Origin: Benincasa hispida
Taxonomy: Eukaryota > Streptophyta > Magnoliopsida > Cucurbitales > Cucurbitaceae
Reading direction: 5' to 3'
DNA length: 64,000 nt
Assembly: GCF_009727055.1 (NCBI RefSeq)
Contig: NC_052355.1
Span: 4,408,210 to 4,472,209 of the forward strand
Positions 61,467-64,000 of the stretch are shown here, one piece after another (the stretch's first letter is position 1; every line of letters begins with the position of its first letter). Made by a program: the position numbers and the translations under genes. The notes below the pieces were generated by a model, which saw only the letters and a list, made by a program, of their open reading frames with translations, made no database searches and had not been told where the DNA came from.

Positions 61467-62178
61467 CTGAACAGAAGTACCTAAGGTATGACAGTACTTA
61501 GTATGGCCACGTGCACGTAGGTATTTAGAGTCAGAGATTGAGCAAAAAGGGTTCTCTCTTGACTAGTAGTTGGTGTTGGGATTGTTTTATCCACAGTAAG
61601 TATTATTCTCAACTGAGAAATATTTATACTGTTTTATGATTAAAACAACTTTATTTGTTTTATGCTTGGAAAATGTTTATACTACATTACAAGTACTGTA
61701 GAAGCTTATATTTCAGTTAAACTCTTTATTGAGATTTTGCATGAGAATCAATTACCTTTATTAAGTCACTCACTAGGTGCAAGCTCACCTCGTTTTCAAA
61801 TGTTCCCCCCCCACAGGTAGCAGTCAAATCCTTTGAAGATAGCTCTGCATCTGCTCTGCCACTAAAGGATAAAGAGATTTGTAACCCGTCTGTCTAGGTG
61901 GCTATTGTTAATATTGTACACATGTTACTGTTGTTCATATAGGGATTGGGGTTTGTGGGTTTTGGGACTTGTGAATCTAGTGTTGCAATGACTCTAAATA
62001 TGTAATGTTTTTGAATTAATAAATTTTGGCATAGACATTTCGCTGTATATTGTTTATATTTTGGTATTAGAGGTATTCCACAAGAGTTATTAGGCATTAA
62101 GTGTCGCCAAAGGGTTGATAACTGCTGCACTCACGCCCTTTCTTAGGCTTAGAGGTTAGTCTGGGGCGGGGTGTGACA

Positions 62179-62917
62179 CGCTTCTTGCTGATACACTCGA
62201 ACACCACAAATCAGTCATAGACATGAATCCGAAGGAACATGAATCAGTCATAGTGTGTAACCCCAAGGCCCACAAATTAGTCATAATGTACACATATACA
62301 GTCTTGTGTGTACACCTGCCCTGATGAGAAAAGCTAACCGAAACCCTATAACTTAGCATGCATCAATTTCCATATAACTCATGTGTTATATTTTACAGTC
62401 GTTTATCTTAGGGGTAAAATTTCCAGTATATCCTAAGTCAATAGTGTATTCATCATGGTCAAAATAGTCCAATCAATCTAAAATAGATAGTCCAATCAGT
62501 CTAAAATTAACAGTTCAATCAGTCTAGTTTAAATAGTCCAATCAATCCAAATTAAACAATCAAATTAGTCTAAAATAAACGGTCTCATCAGTTTAAATAA
62601 AAAGTCCAATCCAGTCAGTCAATGCTATAAATCATGCAGTTCAATCAATCATAAGTTATCAGCCCAAGAAATCTTAAGCAAGTAGTCCAAGTAATCAACT
62701 AAACAATCCAAGGGGTAGGGACGACTTGTCTGAAGGAAAACCAGTAGAAGGACACTTACATCAAATTGCAAGTCCAAATATTATTCTCCAAGCAAACAAT
62801 CGGTAACTGACTAAAGAATGTTGAATAGAACCAACAATACAAAACCAAAAATCTAAACTAATCCAAAAGAGCCCTAAATTTAATTCATCAATTCCTACGA
62901 ACACTCCAAATAACTTA
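62179..62917. other. Spacer with short degenerate repeats
   Basis: No gene seen. 62200-62290 has three 'aatcagtcata' type motifs; 62466-62700 is annotated separately. Confidence 0.5.
62466..62700. repeat. Degenerate tandem repeat, about 25-bp unit
   Basis: Around nine imperfect copies of 'atagtccaatcagtctaaa' with variable spacing, including clear ones at 62467, 62487, 62510, 62537 and 62610. Confidence 0.7.
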
Positions 62918-64000
62918 CTGAAGCCTTCGACCGGAGCTAGATTTCGAGAGAGTCAGCTCCTCCGCCCATCCATGGCACCACCGGCAGCCTTGACGCACAT
63001 CCGCTGGAAGTAAGTCTTTGCTTCCAGCTGGTCATTTCATTTTCTCTTCTTTTCTTATATTGTATTGTATTACATTTTGTGATTAAGGAATTAATACATT
63101 ATGTGTTCAATGCATTTCTGTGTTTCCTTCGATTCCATCTCCACCTTTCTTTACTTAGCGTCCATAACTTCTTTGCATCACTTAGTGAGATTGCTAGAGT
63201 ATCGCATACTTAGTCATATGGATTAGGGATATAAAGCATGTAGGAAACCACTGAGAGGTGTGCGTTGCGTGAGTGTGTGAGTAAACCTTATTTGCTTAAT
63301 GTGAAGCTTTAGCAACGCCTTTCTATAGGCGGATGCAATGCTTGTCTATGAGTAAAGTCAGCAACAACTAACTGCCCGAGAGGGTAAGTGGTTGGTTGCA
63401 ATAAGCAATGTAAGTTATTGTTCACTAGAGATAGGAATAATCTTATGTCAGCAAAGTTCATGCATTTACCTTATCTTATGAGCGCTTCATTCATCATTTA
63501 GGCATACTTGAGATAGTAGTCTAAAATCCAAATCTAAGACTCGAGAGAGCAGATTCGAACGCATAAGCAAGAATGAGGAACTTAGAGATAAGCTCCATTT
63601 TCTATCACACAGCATATGCACCCTACGGATAAGATATTGCATGCATTCAGGAAGTAGGATACGGTGGTATGAGGCTAGCACGCTCATGCGGCGAAAGCAC
63701 GTGAGCGGGTTATGGAGGTTTAGGCAGGCATAGGCTTCTCGACAATATCACAGATACATCGCATACGTCCTAGAGTAAGGCTCAAGTGTGTGTAGTATGA
63801 TTGCATGGCTTGCGTTGACTAAGGTTGCCCTTGCGGTCACTCTTAAGGGTTGCAATGAAGACATCTCCACACTTTATCTATTTTTCCATCCATTTACTTC
63901 CTGTCAATAGTTGTCGTGTCTCTACCTCTCATTCTCATTCTCATTATGTTGTCTGTTAGTTAGGAGTAGTGTTAGCTTAACAACCCCTCCAATGCACATT
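62918..64000 (+). mobile_element. Athila-type LTR fragment, runs off the window
   Basis: From 'tgaagccttcgaccggagc' it follows the forward LTR at 38685-39720 closely, starting mid-LTR. A 63-bp stretch at 63668-63742 is different, so a local insertion or replacement lies there. It contains the 295 bp that are missing at the adapter in 41357-42027. No gene. Confidence 0.8.

Larger units (their letters stand above)
59300..62178 (+). mobile_element. Chromovirus 3' LTR, complete
   Basis: 2,879 bp, TGTGAACCCC to GGGTGTGACA. Includes a strikingly GC-rich section (59585-60110), a TATA box at 60516-60525, and three direct repeats at 61373-61466. Long ORFs in the GC-rich part are a composition effect. 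Confidence 0.88.

Noticed and set aside
1..64000. tRNA, rRNA, organelle insertions
   Set aside because: I looked for tRNA arms and rRNA-like conserved text and saw none; a proper scan (tRNAscan, Rfam) could find small ones I missed.

Overview
The window is repeat-dominated nuclear DNA from a flowering plant, most likely a eudicot. The evidence is one spliced plant gene, an AT-rich background, and dense plant LTR retrotransposons of the Copia, Athila, Tat and Tekay-chromovirus types. The style of the Copia LTRs makes me think of a cucurbit, but that is an impression and not something proved here. I found no bacterial operons, rRNA, tRNA or CRISPR.

Region by region. 1-4026 holds fragments of one long-LTR Copia family: a + LTR end butted against a reversed LTR start, then a short internal remnant, a primer-binding site and a complete reversed LTR. 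6659-13024 (minus strand) is the only convincing host gene, a three-exon MBD4-like DNA glycosylase of 471 codons. Its 3.85-kb second intron carries a decayed reversed Gypsy element with a LINE 3' fragment inside. 13254-22490 is a Mutator-like element (MULE) bounded by about 112-bp inverted repeats. It carries a broken mudrA-type transposase and, downstream on the same strand, a broken plant-mobile-domain (PMD) gene. A solo LTR with a perfect 5-bp target duplication sits in the transposase, and an 805-bp inverted-repeat transposon with a decayed 8-bp duplication sits in the PMD gene. 22491-27861 is gene-poor, with a LINE fragment, a Copia LTR fragment and a roughly 68-bp tandem repeat. 27862-37968 is a truncated Copia LTR, then a Copia element with 5' LTR, primer site, a 2.6-kb leader full of short repeats and a stop-riddled gag-pol, then a piece of LTR.

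37969-42027 is Athila-type LTR and internal DNA in both orientations. Exactly in it, at 41651-41688, lies the 38-bp Tn5 mosaic-end palindrome used as the Nextera mate-pair junction adapter. It is a laboratory sequence, and 295 bp present in two other copies of this LTR are missing at that point. 42028-47084 is a reversed Tat-lineage Gypsy element split by a reversed Copia 3' end. 47085-48562 is the LTR end and leader of another Copia copy. 48563-54142 is a reversed Athila element (3' LTR plus pol), cut off inside the reverse transcriptase by 54143-62178, a forward Tekay-type chromovirus with a 207-bp remnant of its 5' LTR, gag-pol with integrase chromodomain, and a complete 2.9-kb 3' LTR. 62179-62917 is spacer with short repeats, and 62918-64000 is a third copy of the Athila-type LTR running off the window.

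Apart from the glycosylase gene, nothing appears able to make a full-length protein. All transposon reading frames contain stops, frameshifts or truncations. Most story value lies in the adapter-marked assembly fault, the MULE carrying a PMD gene and its two datable nested insertions, and several repeated short motifs in retroelement leaders, LTRs and 3' regions.
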